A DNA stretch of 64,000 nucleotides from Lunularia cruciata (GCA_948567375.1 OX419761.1:8496501-8560500); one strand, 5' to 3'. Numbered from the stretch's first letter, positions 11,075 to 23,064 are shown. Notes: generated from the sequence alone by a model not told the origin. Made by a program: numbers and translations.

Positions 11075-11488
11075 TGTAACAATATGGAATTTAACAATGA
11101 TGTTAGTAGGGCTAACGAAGTAGCAAATAAGAAAAATTAACCAAGAATATTCTCAAAGTATCTAAGATGCTTCTTGGCAAGCTTAGCTTGCACACCAAGT
11201 AGGTAGCTTTTAGAAGGAAGCTTCTAGAAGCTTCTAACTAGCTTAGCTTGCATGCCAAGTAAATGGCTTCTAGAAGGAAGCTTCTTGGAAGCTTCCTAAT
11301 CAACTTGGCTTACACGCCAAGAATATTAGCTCAAGAAAGATTCTTGAGAAGCTTCTCAAGAGCCTTGTATGATCCTTATAAATACAAGAGCCAAAGCTCA
11401 TGCTAGGCATTTGGAGTTTTCTCTCATTCAAGTGTCCCAATGTGAGTTTCCATTCTCTTATTTCTCTCCTTGGCCTTGGTCTTTTACA
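11075..11488 (+). mobile_element. Solo LTR E (414 bp) inserted in element D
   Basis: It starts TGTAACAATATGG at 11075 and ends GGTCTTTTACA at 11488. The flanking 5-base duplication is ctaag at 11070-11074 and 11489-11493. On each side D polyprotein sequence resumes (ends PLLSNSD; resumes before PTKKKRF). Inside are repeated GAAGCTTC motifs and a TATA box, so the orientation is plus. No other complete copy occurs in the window. Confidence 0.85.
11217..11384 (+). promoter_or_regulatory. Heat-shock-element-like array plus TATA box in LTR E
   Basis: Positions 11217-11234 read GAAGCTTCTAGAAGCTTC, a perfect alternating GAAnnTTCnnGAAnnTTC array. A second cluster at 11268-11296 (TTCTAGAAGGAAGCTTC and following GGAAGCTTCC) and a third at 11335-11355 (GAAAGATTC, then TTCTTGAGAAGCTTC) follow. 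TATAAATA stands at 11377-11384, 22 bases after the last cluster. This is the arrangement of plant heat-shock promoters. That it responds to heat is inference. Confidence 0.6.
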
Positions 11489-11542
11489 CTAAGGGATCCA
11501 AATCAGATAGGTCACAAGTTCACAAAAGCTACACTCTAGGAG

Positions 11543-12400
11543 TTGATGATTGGTTCATCAAATTTTCTTTTGCCAACAAAGAAGAAAAGGTTTAGGGATA
11601 TGTTTAAAGGGTTGAGTCTGCATGGGAAAGCTTTCTCTTTTGAGCTTTTTGAAATTGGGTGTGTAGATCCAAGTGTTGTGGCTCCGATTATCATCTTTAT
11701 GGTTCCACATGAACCTTGGGACTTGAGACCTGTTCAGGTACCTGAGCTTACATGCCAAAACTTATGGATCTTAGAGCCATCATTTGCACCTTATTCTAGT
11801 TGTTGGTTTATAGTTCCTAAGAAGAATGGAGCCTTGAGGTTCATTCAAGATATACAATTGGTGAATTGAGTGACAATCAATAACATGGGGATAGGGACAA
11901 TTGTTGGAGAATTTGCTTAAGCTTTTACGAGTAGAGCTATATATTCTTTGGGAGATCTACATTCTAGTTATGACCAATTCCAACTTGCTGAAAAGAATAG
12001 AGACATTATCACAATGAAGACACCATTGAGGTTAATGAGGATGTTTACATTGCCGCAAGGAGCAACAAGTTTTGTTGCTACATCATGAAGGGAATTAAAA
12101 AAGTACTTAGGGAGTTCATTCAAAAGAAGACAATGCCTTTAATGGATGATATTCCAATAAAAGGGTGCATAGAGGAAGAGAAGGATGAAGTACAATGCCT
12201 TTTATGGATGATATTCCAATAAAAGGGTGCATAGAGGAAGAGAAGGATTAGAGGGGATGTCATAAGTTTGTAGCTGATCATATCTTAGATTGTGCTTAGA
12301 TCTTATCCCGACTTGAGGAAATTCATTGACGTTATCAGGTGCTAAATCCAAGTTTGTGGTTGGAGAAGTGGTCATTTTTGCACATTTATGTAGATGGTTT
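11543..12400 (+). pseudogene. Element D reverse transcriptase
   Basis: Readable pieces in order are FRDMFKGLSLHGKAFSFE, VPHEPWDLRPV, LEPSFAPYSSCWFIVPKKNG, LRFIQDIQLVN, then YSLGDLHSSYDQFQLAEKNRD and MRMFTLPQGATS. These are fingers and palm motifs of a Ty3-type reverse transcriptase. The catalytic loop appears as PLMDDIPIKG within a 62-bp duplication. The last D-like piece is MTLSGAKSKFVVGEVVIFAHL at 12326. Stops and the duplication inactivate it. Confidence 0.6.
12130..12253 (+). repeat. 62-bp tandem duplication in D reverse transcriptase
   Basis: The stretch from acaatgcctttaatgg at 12130 is repeated from 12192 almost exactly. It spans the codons of the catalytic M-D-D loop. The period is not a multiple of three, so the duplication shifts the frame. 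Confidence 0.85.
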
Positions 12401-12414
12401 GGTTGTTATCTTAG

Positions 12415-14822
12415 GACTATTACCCTTTGCCGTTCATTGGTGAGATCTTGGAAGAAGTTGCATGTTATAAGAGGTAGAGTTTTGGAGATGATTAAAGTGA
12501 GTATAACCAAATCAAGATTGCACCAAAGCATCAACAACTCACCACATTCACCACACCTTGGAGGACTTATGCTTTAAAGGTCATGCATACTGGGCTTTTC
12601 AATGCTCCAACCACATTTGAATGGTTCATGAACAAGGTGTTTAAACCTTTCATTGGTGAGAGACTTCATTGATGACTTTTGTGTCTATGGGAGCAAGGAG
12701 GAGCAATTTGAGCACCTAATCAAGGTCTTGCAATGTTTGCATGAAGAAAATGCATCACTCAACCCAAAGAAGTGCATTTTTGATTGTGAAGAAGGTTTAG
12801 TTTTAGGGTACATCATCTCCAAGGATGGAATAGCAGTTGACCCTAAGAAGGTGAAGAAAATCTCAGACCTTCCATTCCCTTCAAGATTGACAAAGTTATG
12901 CCAATTCTTGAGGATGGTTGGGTATTGTAGGAAGTTCATCTTCTCATTTCCAACAAGGCTCATGCATTGACCATCTACATGAAGAAGGGTGTAGAATACA
13001 TGGTGATTTTGGAGGACAAGGAGGCTCTCAAAGATTTTAAGGAGCTATAGCAATCCCTTGTTGTAGCTCCAATTCTTGCTAAACCTGATTGGAGTAAGCC
13101 TTTCATCCTCTATACTAATGCTTCTAATGTAGCTATAGGATGCACTCTTAGTCAATAAGATCAAGATAGGCATGATCATCCAATCGCTTATGATAGTAGG
13201 TAGATGGTTTCAATAGAAAAGAACTACTTTATCATAGAGAGAGAAGGGTTAGCAACAATCTTTGGTCTCAAGAAGTTTAGAAAGTACTTGATTGGAGGGA
13301 AAGCCATCATTGTCAAGGATCATAAGGCTTTGAAGTACATCTTTAACAAGCCTAATGTGGAAGGAAGGCTAGCAAGGTGGATGATATTCTTGCCTAAGTA
13401 TGACTACACCATTAAAGATAGGCCAGAGAAGAAACATGCAAATGCTGATTTGTTATTTAGGGCCTATGAGCATGATGGAAATGAGCCAATGGATGATTTC
13501 TTCTCTGATGAGTAGCTCATGACAATTTCAATCACTCAAGAGGTTTCAATAGAGTACCAGGAGACTATGGACTTTGATACAAGAGGTAACTATCCAGAAG
13601 GGATACATGCTAGGGAGAGGAAGGCCCTTGCAACAAGATTAGACCTTACACAATGGTGGAGGATATTCTTTTTTACCAAGGAGCAGACAATCTACTTTAA
13701 AGAGCAGTGGGTAAGAAAAAGTATATCTTACTCATTGAGGAGTTTCATGAAGGTTTAGTGTGTAGAGGACACTTTGCAAGAAAGGTTGTAACTACTTTCA
13801 AGATTCTAGATGCAAGTTACCATTGGAGAGGGATTTTCAAGGATTGTCTTGATTAAAGCAAAACATATCATGTTTATCAAGTTTTTTCTAGGAAGTATAC
13901 CTCCACTCCACCACTTAGATCAATTCCATTGCTAGGACCTTTTGAGAAGTGGAGAATTGATTTTGTAGGTCCTCTTAATAGAACCCCAAGAAATAGTTGG
14001 TTAATTGTGGTAGTTATTGATTATCTTACCAAGTGGGTTGAGGCTATACCATTGAAGGACAAGAATAAAGAGGAAGTTGGGAGATTTATTTATGAATGCA
14101 TTATTGCTAGGTTTGGGTGCCTTTTGGAGTTGATCTTTGATAGAGGAGAAAAGTTTACATGAAGCATTACTACATCCATGTTATGATATTTCTCTATCAC
14201 ACATAGAGTAACTACATCCTATAAGCCAAATTCCAATGGCTTGGAAGAGAGAACCAATCAGACCTTGTGCATGATGTTGGCCAAAGATGCAGAAATGGAG
14301 GGAGCTAAACATCATTAGGACAAGAAGATTCATGCAGTTTTGTGGAAGTATAGGACAACCATGAAGACTTCCATAGAATATTCTCCATTTCAATTGGTAT
14401 ATAGTATTAAGTCTACCTTACCTATTCACTTTGATTTTCCTAACTTCCAAATCATTCATAAGAGATTGAAGAAAGCACAAGGAGGTGATGCGGAGAAGTC
14501 AAGGAAGAATCAACTCATGGAATTAGAAGAGGCAAGAGCAGTTGCTATGGTTTGAGTGGAGCAAGCCCAAAGGAAAAAAAAGGAGAGCTATGACAAGAGG
14601 CAAGGCAAGAAGAAGGTGGAGCCTTTCAAAGAAGATGATTGGGTAATGTTATTTGATTCCATTTGATGATTCAAGAGAGTGCAAAAGAAGTTTTTGCCTA
14701 AGTACTTTGGACCTTTCATAGTGGAGAAGATGTGAGGCAATTACACCTTTGATCTTAAGGAGTTGAGAGGAAGACACTTTGATAGGATTAACCATGATAA
14801 GTTGAAGATAGAAAATAGAAAG
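12415..14822 (+). pseudogene. Family A pol remnant (RT-RNaseH-integrase)
   Basis: Readable parts are DFIDDFCVYGSKEEQ (reverse transcriptase catalytic loop, near 12660), the RNaseH tether block at 13204-13515 (KNYFIIEREGLATIFGLKKF, VKDHKALKYIFNKPN), and integrase at 13929-14162 (GPFEKWRIDFVGPLNRT, DYLTKWVEAIPL). The GLEERTNQ region follows at 14240. The frame is broken by several TAG/TGA codons and small indels relative to the intact ORF at 43819-48645. It has no coding capacity as a whole. Confidence 0.85.
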
Positions 14823-14873
14823 TAGAGAGACTTTCACTTTGAGTACAAAGTAAAAACTTAGTCCGGGGGTAAA

Positions 14874-15544
14874 TGTATCACCCATTTGTGCATATGTGTG
14901 GTATTGTGATATTTAGCTTGGTATTACAAGTACTTGAGAGATATTATTTAGATAGAGATAAAGGATGGTTCTACATTAGTCATAACTAAGATAGAAAGGA
15001 CCTTACTTTAGAGGAAGTGGAAAAGATGAGCATCATTATTTTGGATTCTAGTGTGTTGAGTTGATATCATTCCTTGGTGTTTGGCTTTGAAGAAAGAGTT
15101 GAGAACTCTTGGGTCTGCAAGCCTTTTTGTTTTGGATTCTTCTTTAGTCCAAGGATAGCCCATGTGAAGGAATCCTTGACTTAGTGTTTGGGTTAAGATA
15201 AGATCACATGCTTAGGAGAATATTCCTATGAGTATGGATATTCCTTTATCCTTTTGACTTTATTTGACTTTTAGCCTAGTAACTTGAGTTACTCCAATAA
15301 TTAGTAACTTTGGTGCATAACTATTTCATAAGTATATAAACTAGGGGTGAGGGGATACTCATCATCATTTAATTTGCAACTATCTCTTTCCCATTGAGTT
15401 TTCTAATGAGTAATGTCTTGAGTCTTGCAGTGTTAGCCTTGGAGGAGTATGCTGGAGTCGGGATTCCTTGCCTTCCTAGTCCATGGTGTGCTACCATAAT
15501 AGCCATCAGATGTTCATTCTAAGTGAGAGACATACCGGCTCATA
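14874..15544 (+). repeat. 3' LTR of truncated A copy
   Basis: It begins TGTATCACCC at 14874 and ends CCGGCTCATA at 15544 (671 bp). It aligns with the 679-bp LTR of the intact element with many substitutions. A TATA motif (tatataaac) is kept near 15333. Confidence 0.88.
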
Positions 15545-16510
15545 GACCTTAAGGACAAATTATGATGGTGCAGCCCCAGAAGATATGAAGACAAAATCCA
15601 AAGCCAACACCGGTGGAAGTGAAGGAGTTGACTTTGGAGGAAGAATAAGAAGAAGAAATAAAGTGGAAGAGAGAAGAGAAGAAGAATTTACACTATGGAG
15701 CAAAGAGTCAAGTAGTGGTAGTGAAGGAGAGGCCAAAGTTTGGCAATCAAGAGAAGGGATTGCTGGGGAGAAGAGCATGCATTCCATAAGTGAATTAACC
15801 TCATGGAAGGAGAAGACAAGTTGTGTCTAGAATTACCAACAAATAAGCTAGAAGATGAATCAGTAGGAGAAAGTGCCTTGGTATTTCCAAGGGCGGCAAG
15901 GATAGAGAGGAGCACTAAAGTGGTTATTGTCAGACCAAGCAAAGCTGAAGATGAAGAAGAGAGCTTGAAGGGCAAGACATTGAGGATACAAAGATTGTGT
16001 CTCTGGGATAAGGCACCAGTCAAAGAAAAGGCTGCCAAAGACAAAGACAAAAGAGACAATGAAGGAAAATATGGTGGAGTCAAGTATCTATCAAAGATTG
16101 TTTGTCCTTTCTTGGTGCTTTTGGAGCACAAGAGCCATCCTCCGGAAGTGATGGATGAGTTGGAGGTAGTGACAAAATGGAGTGAGAAGACCTTGGAGTT
16201 GAAGAATAAGCTAACCCATGGAGAGAAGGAAGACAAAGAACTTTGGGCTGAAGCAATTCTTTAGAGTAAAAGCTCAGATGCCTTGCAAGAGAACTTTGTG
16301 AAGTGCAACAAAGAATTGAAGGAGTAGAAGGCATTGATGGAGAACATGAAATGAGAAGTTGGTAATGTACAAGTCGAGGTCATACACTCAAAGGTGATTG
16401 CAGCAATGATGAAACAAGAATTGGAGAGTTTGAAGAAGAGCACAATAGAGAAGGACCAAGCTTGGCAACAAGAATCGGCATAACGTAATTGGGAGGAAGA
16501 ACAATTATGG

Positions 16511-18734
16511 TGTCATACTTTTCTTTTCTCTCTTTGGGAACACATAGGGTGCCTAGCTGTGGAGACTACAGATCAAAGGCTAGAGGTAACCTGTAATGAC
16601 TTGACTGAACATGCATGTGACCCTATCGCCGGAACCCTCCTTTCTCATAACTAATATTCTTGCTATCGGGAAGGGTAATATCGGGCAACCTGACTTGTCA
16701 TCACAACACGCACTCCTAGTCTACTGGTCATGAATTCCAACATAACCAAGGAGAAATAGATAACACTCCTAGAAGGAAATAATCTAAGCGCAACGCCCGC
16801 ACACCAATCCAAGCCAATTGGACGTACAAACAAGCATACAAGCACAGAGAGTATCCAATCACAAGAATATGGCAACAACTCTCTGTACTATTTTGTCAAG
16901 AAAGAGCTTCAGAGCCTTGTTGCTCTATCATCAAGATCAGTTCAACTTGTAATCCAAGCTTCCTCCCATCTGTACTTCAAATCTCAACAAATTTCTACTC
17001 CATGTGGGGAATTTCTATATCTTTTTGATGGGAAAACTCTGCGCAGCTCATATAAAAATAACTATTTCTGTATAACTTGGATTTAAAAGATCTATAATTC
17101 AATGGAATTCCTGTGAGATAAGCTTTCTAATGATATAAAATAAGCTCCAATCAGATCACTACAACTTGCCTGACAAGCTCTCAAAGTTGGCCAGTTTTTT
17201 GCAACTTCACCATAATTTTGAAATCCTCTTTTTAGGGTTTGCTCTTGGTTCTTGGAAAATTCCCCCCAGATTTCTGATTCAGAAATACAATTGATCCTCA
17301 CAAACACTCTGGCAACCTGAAACTCTCAATCATAGTCACAAGATAGGAGAATTGATATCCAATCAAGATGAAAGATAAAATTGCTCTACCGAGCTTGTAA
17401 TAGTATGTTTAGTAGGATGTTTTGCATCAAATCTCACTCTTCATAGATCTAGAACTAAAAAAGTTATTTTCAATAGCTGGTTGTGTTCTTGTCTCATCTC
17501 CTACAAATTTTGGTAACCTAATTTAACCCCAGTCTCTAGATGTGGATCAATTCTTGAGCTGGGCTAACTTGTGAGCTCTACAGACCCAAGTATACTTGAT
17601 CCAAGACCCTGAATTTTCTATTTGATGAAGTCACATAAAACCTTTGCACAGAGGTGCAAACCGTATCCACCAACAACTCTAGAAATTTTGATAAGAAAAT
17701 TCAAACCACAACTTGGGGAGTGACCAAAACTCCAAACCTGATTATTAGCTCTTCTCCAACACCTTACATCCCATAAGCTTCAACTTCAATCAATTTGATC
17801 TGATTTGAGATTGACCCAAAATTGGAATTTATTGGACCAAGTATTGTAAGAACTTTGTCTTCTCTCCAATCCTACTGACAGATAGTGAAAATTTTTCAAG
17901 AAGCTCCCTCAATTGACTACTTTGTGCTCCTGAGCATGAATTTAACCCCCCTTGAGTCAATTGATCATATTCCTCTCATACTCAACTCAAATTGTGTGAT
18001 TACTATCTTCAGATTGTAGCCTGTTATCTCTCCTTTCCACCAATGTCCTTTGTTCCCCAAGTGGTCTCCTTGAACTCCCCCAATGGTTGAAAAACTCCAG
18101 ACTTTTCTCTTGGGATCCAAGCTCTTGCACATTTGTCCTTTAGTCTTTTTACTTTTTGACAAATGGACCCCACAACTCCACCTTGAAGCTTATGAGCAAA
18201 AATTTAGGCATTCCCCAACTATAGAAGGATATATATTGTCAAGTCCTATACATTTTCATAAGTAAGCATTGGAAGGATGATAGGATCCGGGTTTCCTATC
18301 ACCAACTCCACAAATACTACCCTGAAATGTGCTACCAACCAATCCCGTAAGTCGTCATGGAGTAAAATCTGAAGCCTGATGAGAAAAGGATTTGGGAGTG
18401 GCAGGTTGGGAGCATGGGACATCTCATGCTCGAATGCTTCCTCTGATGCTCTAACAGTTGCTCTCTGCTACAACTCTCCCTCCCAATGTCCTTCTCACCT
18501 CGAGACTCTCCAAACTAAAACACACCCGTCTCTCCACTCACCCTCATCTTTATTCATCAGAGCCTTCAAACATGATAAATATTGTTACCCACATGGCCTA
18601 TCACATACATGTACATAGATGGCTCATATGGCAATATCTCATCCGTAGGATCTAGCATACAACCTACCCCACTAACGAGGAGATAAACTATGATAAGTCA
18701 TTTTTTTACAGCCTACCCAAACCACAACACAACA
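16511..18734 (+). mobile_element. Family C LTR
   Basis: It begins TGTCATACTTTTC and ends near CACAACACAACA. The same sequence, diverged, makes up 57447-59177, where its limits are set by a target duplication. It contains no long frame. The short ORFs inside do not correspond between the two copies, so they are not genes. Directly after it comes a gag-like start, which suggests that this is a 5' LTR of a partly deleted element. Confidence 0.7.
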
Positions 18735-18767
18735 ACAAGGGTTGCAATTCTTGGTTACTTTGTCACA

Positions 18768-19118
18768 ATGGAGTTCTTTGGGGATTTTGGAGAGGATAGC
18801 ATTGTGGTACATAGTGGGTTTACTTGGAGTGGCGCTCACTATTAGCCTCTATCTCAAGTCCCAATGAGGGAGGAGATTGACTCTGAGTTGGAGTTTAACA
18901 TAGGAGCTGATTCAATGGAGAGTGCACTTGGTGTGTCCACACCATTGTTGTGGGACATGGAAAAGATTTATGTGGCTTCCAAAGGTCCCAAGTGTTACTT
19001 TGGTATGGTGGGTACAATCGAGTTGGATGACTTCATCCAAGAGTTCAATATTTGGTGTGATTTGCAGCAAATGCGGAACCTGACTTTGTTCACACCCTTC
19101 ATGGTATGGAGGAGTTGA
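18768..19118 (+). pseudogene. gag N-terminal remnant following C LTR
   Basis: A frame opening with ATGGAGTTCTTTGGGG at 18768, with one stop near 18841, continues through MREEIDSELEFNIG to ELDDFIQEFNIWCDLQQMR. Its end, TLFTPFMVW, resembles the start of retrotransposon capsid domains, where a short F-x-EF-x-x-W motif precedes the helical core. After 19118 the frame ends and B LTR sequence resumes, so only the first ~115 codons remain. Probably gag of family C; no second copy exists here to test it. Confidence 0.45.
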
Positions 19119-20568
19119 AGATCAACTAGTCCAATATGCATAAGAGAAGGAGGCACTGAAGGCTAAATTTGAGGACAAGTTGATGATGTATCAAAATGAA
19201 TTAAAAGTTGAAAGAAGTAAGGAGAAAGTAGTTCCAAGTGTAGAGTTGGATGCAATAGGAGTAGTTGTGAAGGAGTTAAAAGTGATGCTAAGTATTGAAG
19301 CCAAGGGTAAGTTAGAAGAGGTGAGATTGCACGAGTTGAAGTTGTTGGTGCAAGAATATCAAAGGAGGAAAGCAAAAGATGCAAAATTGAACTATCTTTT
19401 GATTTGCTTGAGAGATAGAGTAGATAGGAAGATGTAAGAGGTAGGAGATAATGTTTGTCTTAGATTAGATTTTGTTAGATCAAACTTAGATAGACTTTGT
19501 ATTGAGATGAAGATGAATATGAAGTCCAAAGTTGTAGAAGTAGGAGTGCAAGTGTCTTTAGGTGAGTTACTTGAGACATAAGAGAAGAGTTGGTTGCAAG
19601 ATAAAGAAGTAAATAGGTTACCCATGTCTATAATTATAGTTAAAAGTGAAGAGATAGTAGAAAAAGAAAATGTAGGAGTAGTATTAGAGAGACCTAAAGA
19701 AGAAGAAGTGATAGGAGTAACATTGGGTTTGAAAGCCAAAGTTGAGGTTGACATTGGATTGGATTAGAAACAAATTTAAGATTTGAAGAGGCAAATATGA
19801 AGAAATGGTTTGTCATTTTGGATCTACAACTTGGTAAAGTTGTTGTAGAATGGTATTTTTGTTAGATAATTGTCAAATGCTTTGCCTATTTAAAGGAAGC
19901 ATTTGCAATGCATTTTTGTTCAATATTTAAATTTTCGAAGTTGAGTGAAGTGAAGTGTTGTAACTCAATACTCATTGTTTTAGCTTAATTCTTAGTATCA
20001 ATTCTATGTGTGTTTGTGAGTGTTTGGAAAATTTTGAAGTGCAAATTAGTGAGATTGTTGGATGTTGGATCCTGTAGTGCTGATTTCATTCTATGTGTTT
20101 GATCTTGAGTGAATAGCAATCAAAGCAATGCCTTGACGGATCTGTGAGGAATTGTAGTGTTGGTAGATTTTGCATTGATGAGCGCAATACAAGGTTGATA
20201 CATAGCAATTTCAATCAGGGAATTTGTGCCTTCAATCGATGGGTGGAACAAAATTCAAAGGTAAGATCATTTTGTAGTGAATTAGCCTTCTTTAGAAGAA
20301 TCTGAATCATCACAATCAAGATTGCTTGGAAAGATTTGATGGAGTTGTAATTTTGGAGTGTTAATTTGTGACAAGACTATAAATCAGTGCTCGTTACTCT
20401 CTTTTGGGTGTGGTTTTTACTTGAGGGATTAAAGATGAATTCAAGAAGAGTTATTTCTTATTGTCTACTTTGTATTAGACTATTTTTGACTTGTATCTTT
20501 GTGGGAACAAACTTTACTTACTAATTACCATAAAGGTGATACTTGTCGGGTTGTCACACAAGAATTGT

Positions 20569-22361
20569 AACTCTATGGTTTGATGGCCCAATCCTCAAGT
20601 ACCTATTGTGCCATCAATAAATTGTGCATGCTGCTCTCAAACATGGCCTTCCAAGAGGTAAATCATAGCTTGAATCCTTCAAGACTTAGAAAGTCATGAG
20701 ATTTTGAACTCTCATAATTTAAACTACCACCTTATCCATCACCCCTACCGGTCAAACTTGTTGCTTGTTTGCAATGCTCACCACAAATGTTGAAATTTTA
20801 GAGGGTATCATACCCAAATTCTTCATCAACCTCTTTGATATGGCATTCACTCCAGATCATCCATCAACAAGTGCATCCTTGATGTTATCACCAATCACAC
20901 TCACATCAATCTTGGAGGAATATTCACAAGCCTCTTGTGGTGTTGGTTTGGCATCTACCACCCTATTGATATTGGAGCTTTTCCTTTCTCCCTCTTACTC
21001 CTTGTAGAACTCAAGCCACCTCTAAGCTCCTTTCTCAGGGTAGGATTCAAAGCAATCAATTAGCCCAGTATGATGTTAACCTTGTGATTACCAACATCCT
21101 CCAACATATTGTAATTCCATTGTCGCTTTGAGATCAAGAAGTCCTCCATTCCCAACTTCTTCCTTGGAGTCTTTATTGTTGATGGTGTTGATTTGCTAGT
21201 GTGAGTGCTCCTAGTAGTCATAAGAGTATCCTTATTAGGAGTAAATCCTTGAGAAGAATGTACATCCTTTGCAAAATGAGCTCTCTTCTTCTCTTGTGCC
21301 AAAAGCTCCAAATAAGACCTTTGGAGTTTGAGCACTCTCTCTTCTCATACTTAATTTCAACTACATCTATGGATGCTATCCCCTTACCTTTTTTTGGATT
21401 AGGAGCCACTTGGGTTTCACTACCTCCCTCTTTCCATCTATAGGTTCCTCCATAGCCCTTCCTCCATGTTAAGTGGAATTTGGGCAATTCTTTTGGAAGT
21501 GACCTCTTCCTCCACAACCAAAACAATTTCTATCATTAAAATTTTTGGTTTGTTGACCTCTTCTATATGGATAGTTTCCATAACTCCTAGTTTTTCTCCC
21601 CATGTTCTGATCCGCCTCTCTCTTCTTCCATAATTGCAATACATTGATCTTCATATCTGCAATTTGTTTGGTGATAGTTTGAAGTGGATCTTTTGGTAGA
21701 GGTGCAAGAATCAGAGCAACAAATAGTTGTGGTGCAACACTGGCAACCACAGTATTACAAGTTCCACTATACTTGTAGCTTTGAGAAGGATCCACAACCT
21801 CCTTTACCACCAAATCACTCTCATCTTGTTTTAAACTCTCATCCATATGAATTATAATCTTGATAGCTTCAATCTTGAGAAGGTTTCACATATTTCACTT
21901 TGCTTCTAATCTGTAGTCTCAACTTTCCCGCAAAATTCTTGGTGAGCATGGCTCCTATGCCATTATAATTGTCTCCATATCATCCCCACTCTTCCTCAAC
22001 ATTATGCAAAACCTAGACTCTAACTTCTCAACTATTTCTACATAGACTCTCACTTTCTCTCCATCTCCTTGCTCAAGGATGGTAACTTTACTCATCAATC
22101 TCTCTTACTCTCATATGGAAAAAAGTTCCTAATGAGTGATATAGTCAAACTCTCCCAAATCTCTTCTTGCCTATCTCTCCTCTCTCTCTTTTGGTATTCT
22201 GACTCATACCATGTAAGGACTACATCTTCAAAGAAATCTGGTAATAATGAGGCCCACTCATTCTTCTCCCTCTTATTGTTTCCTATGCAAGCTCTCTTGA
22301 AATCTCTCATAGAGACATCCACATCTTCTCCATCCTTGCCAAAGAAAACTGAAAGTTCCCC
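20569..22361 (-). pseudogene. Family A gag-protease remnant
   Basis: It is collinear with residues 1 to about 600 of the intact polyprotein. It includes the capsid region (22095-22418; RACIGNNKREKNEWASLLPD), a nucleocapsid zinc knuckle NCFGCGGRGHFQKNC (21469-21846), and a protease region near 20900. The ATG of the intact copy is changed to AAG here (about 22361), and many frameshifts follow. Confidence 0.8.
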
Positions 22362-22589
22362 TTCTAAGCCCCTCACTATCTTTCTCTTTTCTCTCAATTT
22401 TTGTTCCTTTGCTCTCACCCTTTAACTAATAAAGTATATGCATGAAAAATACCATTTGAGGGTAATCCACCCTAGGGAGCTCAAAAGGTTCAGGTTGCTC
22501 CAAGATTTCTATAGCAACCTCAAATCCTAAAGTGCATATTAATTGAACCCCCATGGATAGTTTATCCATAAGTTGAAAGATTATCTCCA

Positions 22590-23064
22590 TCACTCATCTT
22601 GAGAACTAACTAATGAAGGTGGTAGTTTTTTTGTAGCTGTATTAAGACTCCCTCCAAGATCTTTCACCAAAGTCTCCAAAACTGTTGTTACTCCACTACA
22701 CTCATGTCCTTTTGGAAGTACTCCCACTCCACGAAGCTCGCATAACTCCTTGGACTTAGATCTTCTCCTTCCCAATCTTGGTATAGAAGGTCCAACATGC
22801 AATCCCAAGTGAAGTAAACCTCTCCTTTCCCTCAATCTCTTGCTTTCAAAGGTCAATGGATATAAAATTGCCTTATGCCCTTCTTTCTACATAAAAAGCA
22901 GTTAGAATCACTCTTTCCTCCAAGTAGTGTATGCTTTTGGATCCTCTCACAACTCTCTTCAAATTCTATTCTAAACTCTCTTTTTTCAAATCCACCACTA
23001 CAATCACCTCAAACCCTTGGGGAACCTTACATAGCCTCAACTTCCACTCTTGGTGACCTTCCAT
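22590..23064 (-). pseudogene. Family A leader ORF, decayed copy
   Basis: It matches the leader ORF at 43110-43583: NMEGHQEW at the start, then KREFRIEFEES, a zinc knuckle with changed cysteines (CFLCRKKGHKAILY), and FESKRLRERRGLL. A substitution also breaks the second cysteine cluster (ELRGVGVLPKGHEC). The length and order are the same as in the intact element, so this ORF is an old part of the family. Confidence 0.7.

Larger units (their letters stand above)
8631..12414 (+). mobile_element. Element D, degraded Ty3/gypsy (gag-pro-RT), truncated
   Basis: In order on the plus strand there is gag with a zinc knuckle (8950-9228), a protease-like region (9852-10334), a linker, and reverse transcriptase (11543-12400). 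At about 12400-12415 the D sequence stops and joins reverse transcriptase of an A copy, so RNaseH, integrase and the 3' LTR of D are missing. Stretches at 9230-9850 and 10335-10784 have only broken frames of the same polyprotein. The LTR of D was not found. Confidence 0.65.
12415..15544 (+). mobile_element. Family A copy, 5'-truncated (RT to 3' LTR)
   Basis: The sequence matches the intact element from about 46228 to 49372 and begins abruptly within reverse transcriptase, directly after D sequence. It keeps the polypurine tract (gtccgggggtaaa) and the 3' LTR. Gag, protease and the 5' LTR are absent. Many stop codons and indels date it well before the intact copy. Confidence 0.88.
15585..19766 (+). 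pseudogene. B LTR ORF, central and C-terminal part (split)
   Basis: The pieces are 15585-15830 (TLWSKESSSGSEGEAKVW), 15803-16264 (lysine/glutamate-rich, with RLCLWDKAPVKEKAA and a coiled-coil stretch), and after the C insertion 19180-19437 (LDAIGVVVKELKVML; VRLHELKLLVQEYQRRK) with a tail to about 19766. The same blocks occur in order at 28928-27723 (minus) and 60480-62060. Stops are frequent. It belongs to a more diverged B subgroup than the copies at 1-873 and 62150. Confidence 0.6.
15545..20558 (+). mobile_element. B LTR, 5'-truncated, with C insertion
   Basis: It starts inside the LTR ORF directly after the A LTR at 15544 and runs to GGTTGTCACA at 20558, where A sequence in the other orientation begins. 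The C LTR and a gag start at 16511-19118 interrupt it. From 19766 to 20558 it holds the non-coding end of the LTR, with short direct matches to 50110-50888. The sequence is CpG-poor and old. Confidence 0.75.

Noticed and set aside
16663-18655. Several 60-80 codon ORFs in the C LTR considered as small genes
   Set aside because: None is kept in frame in the second C LTR at 57447-59177.
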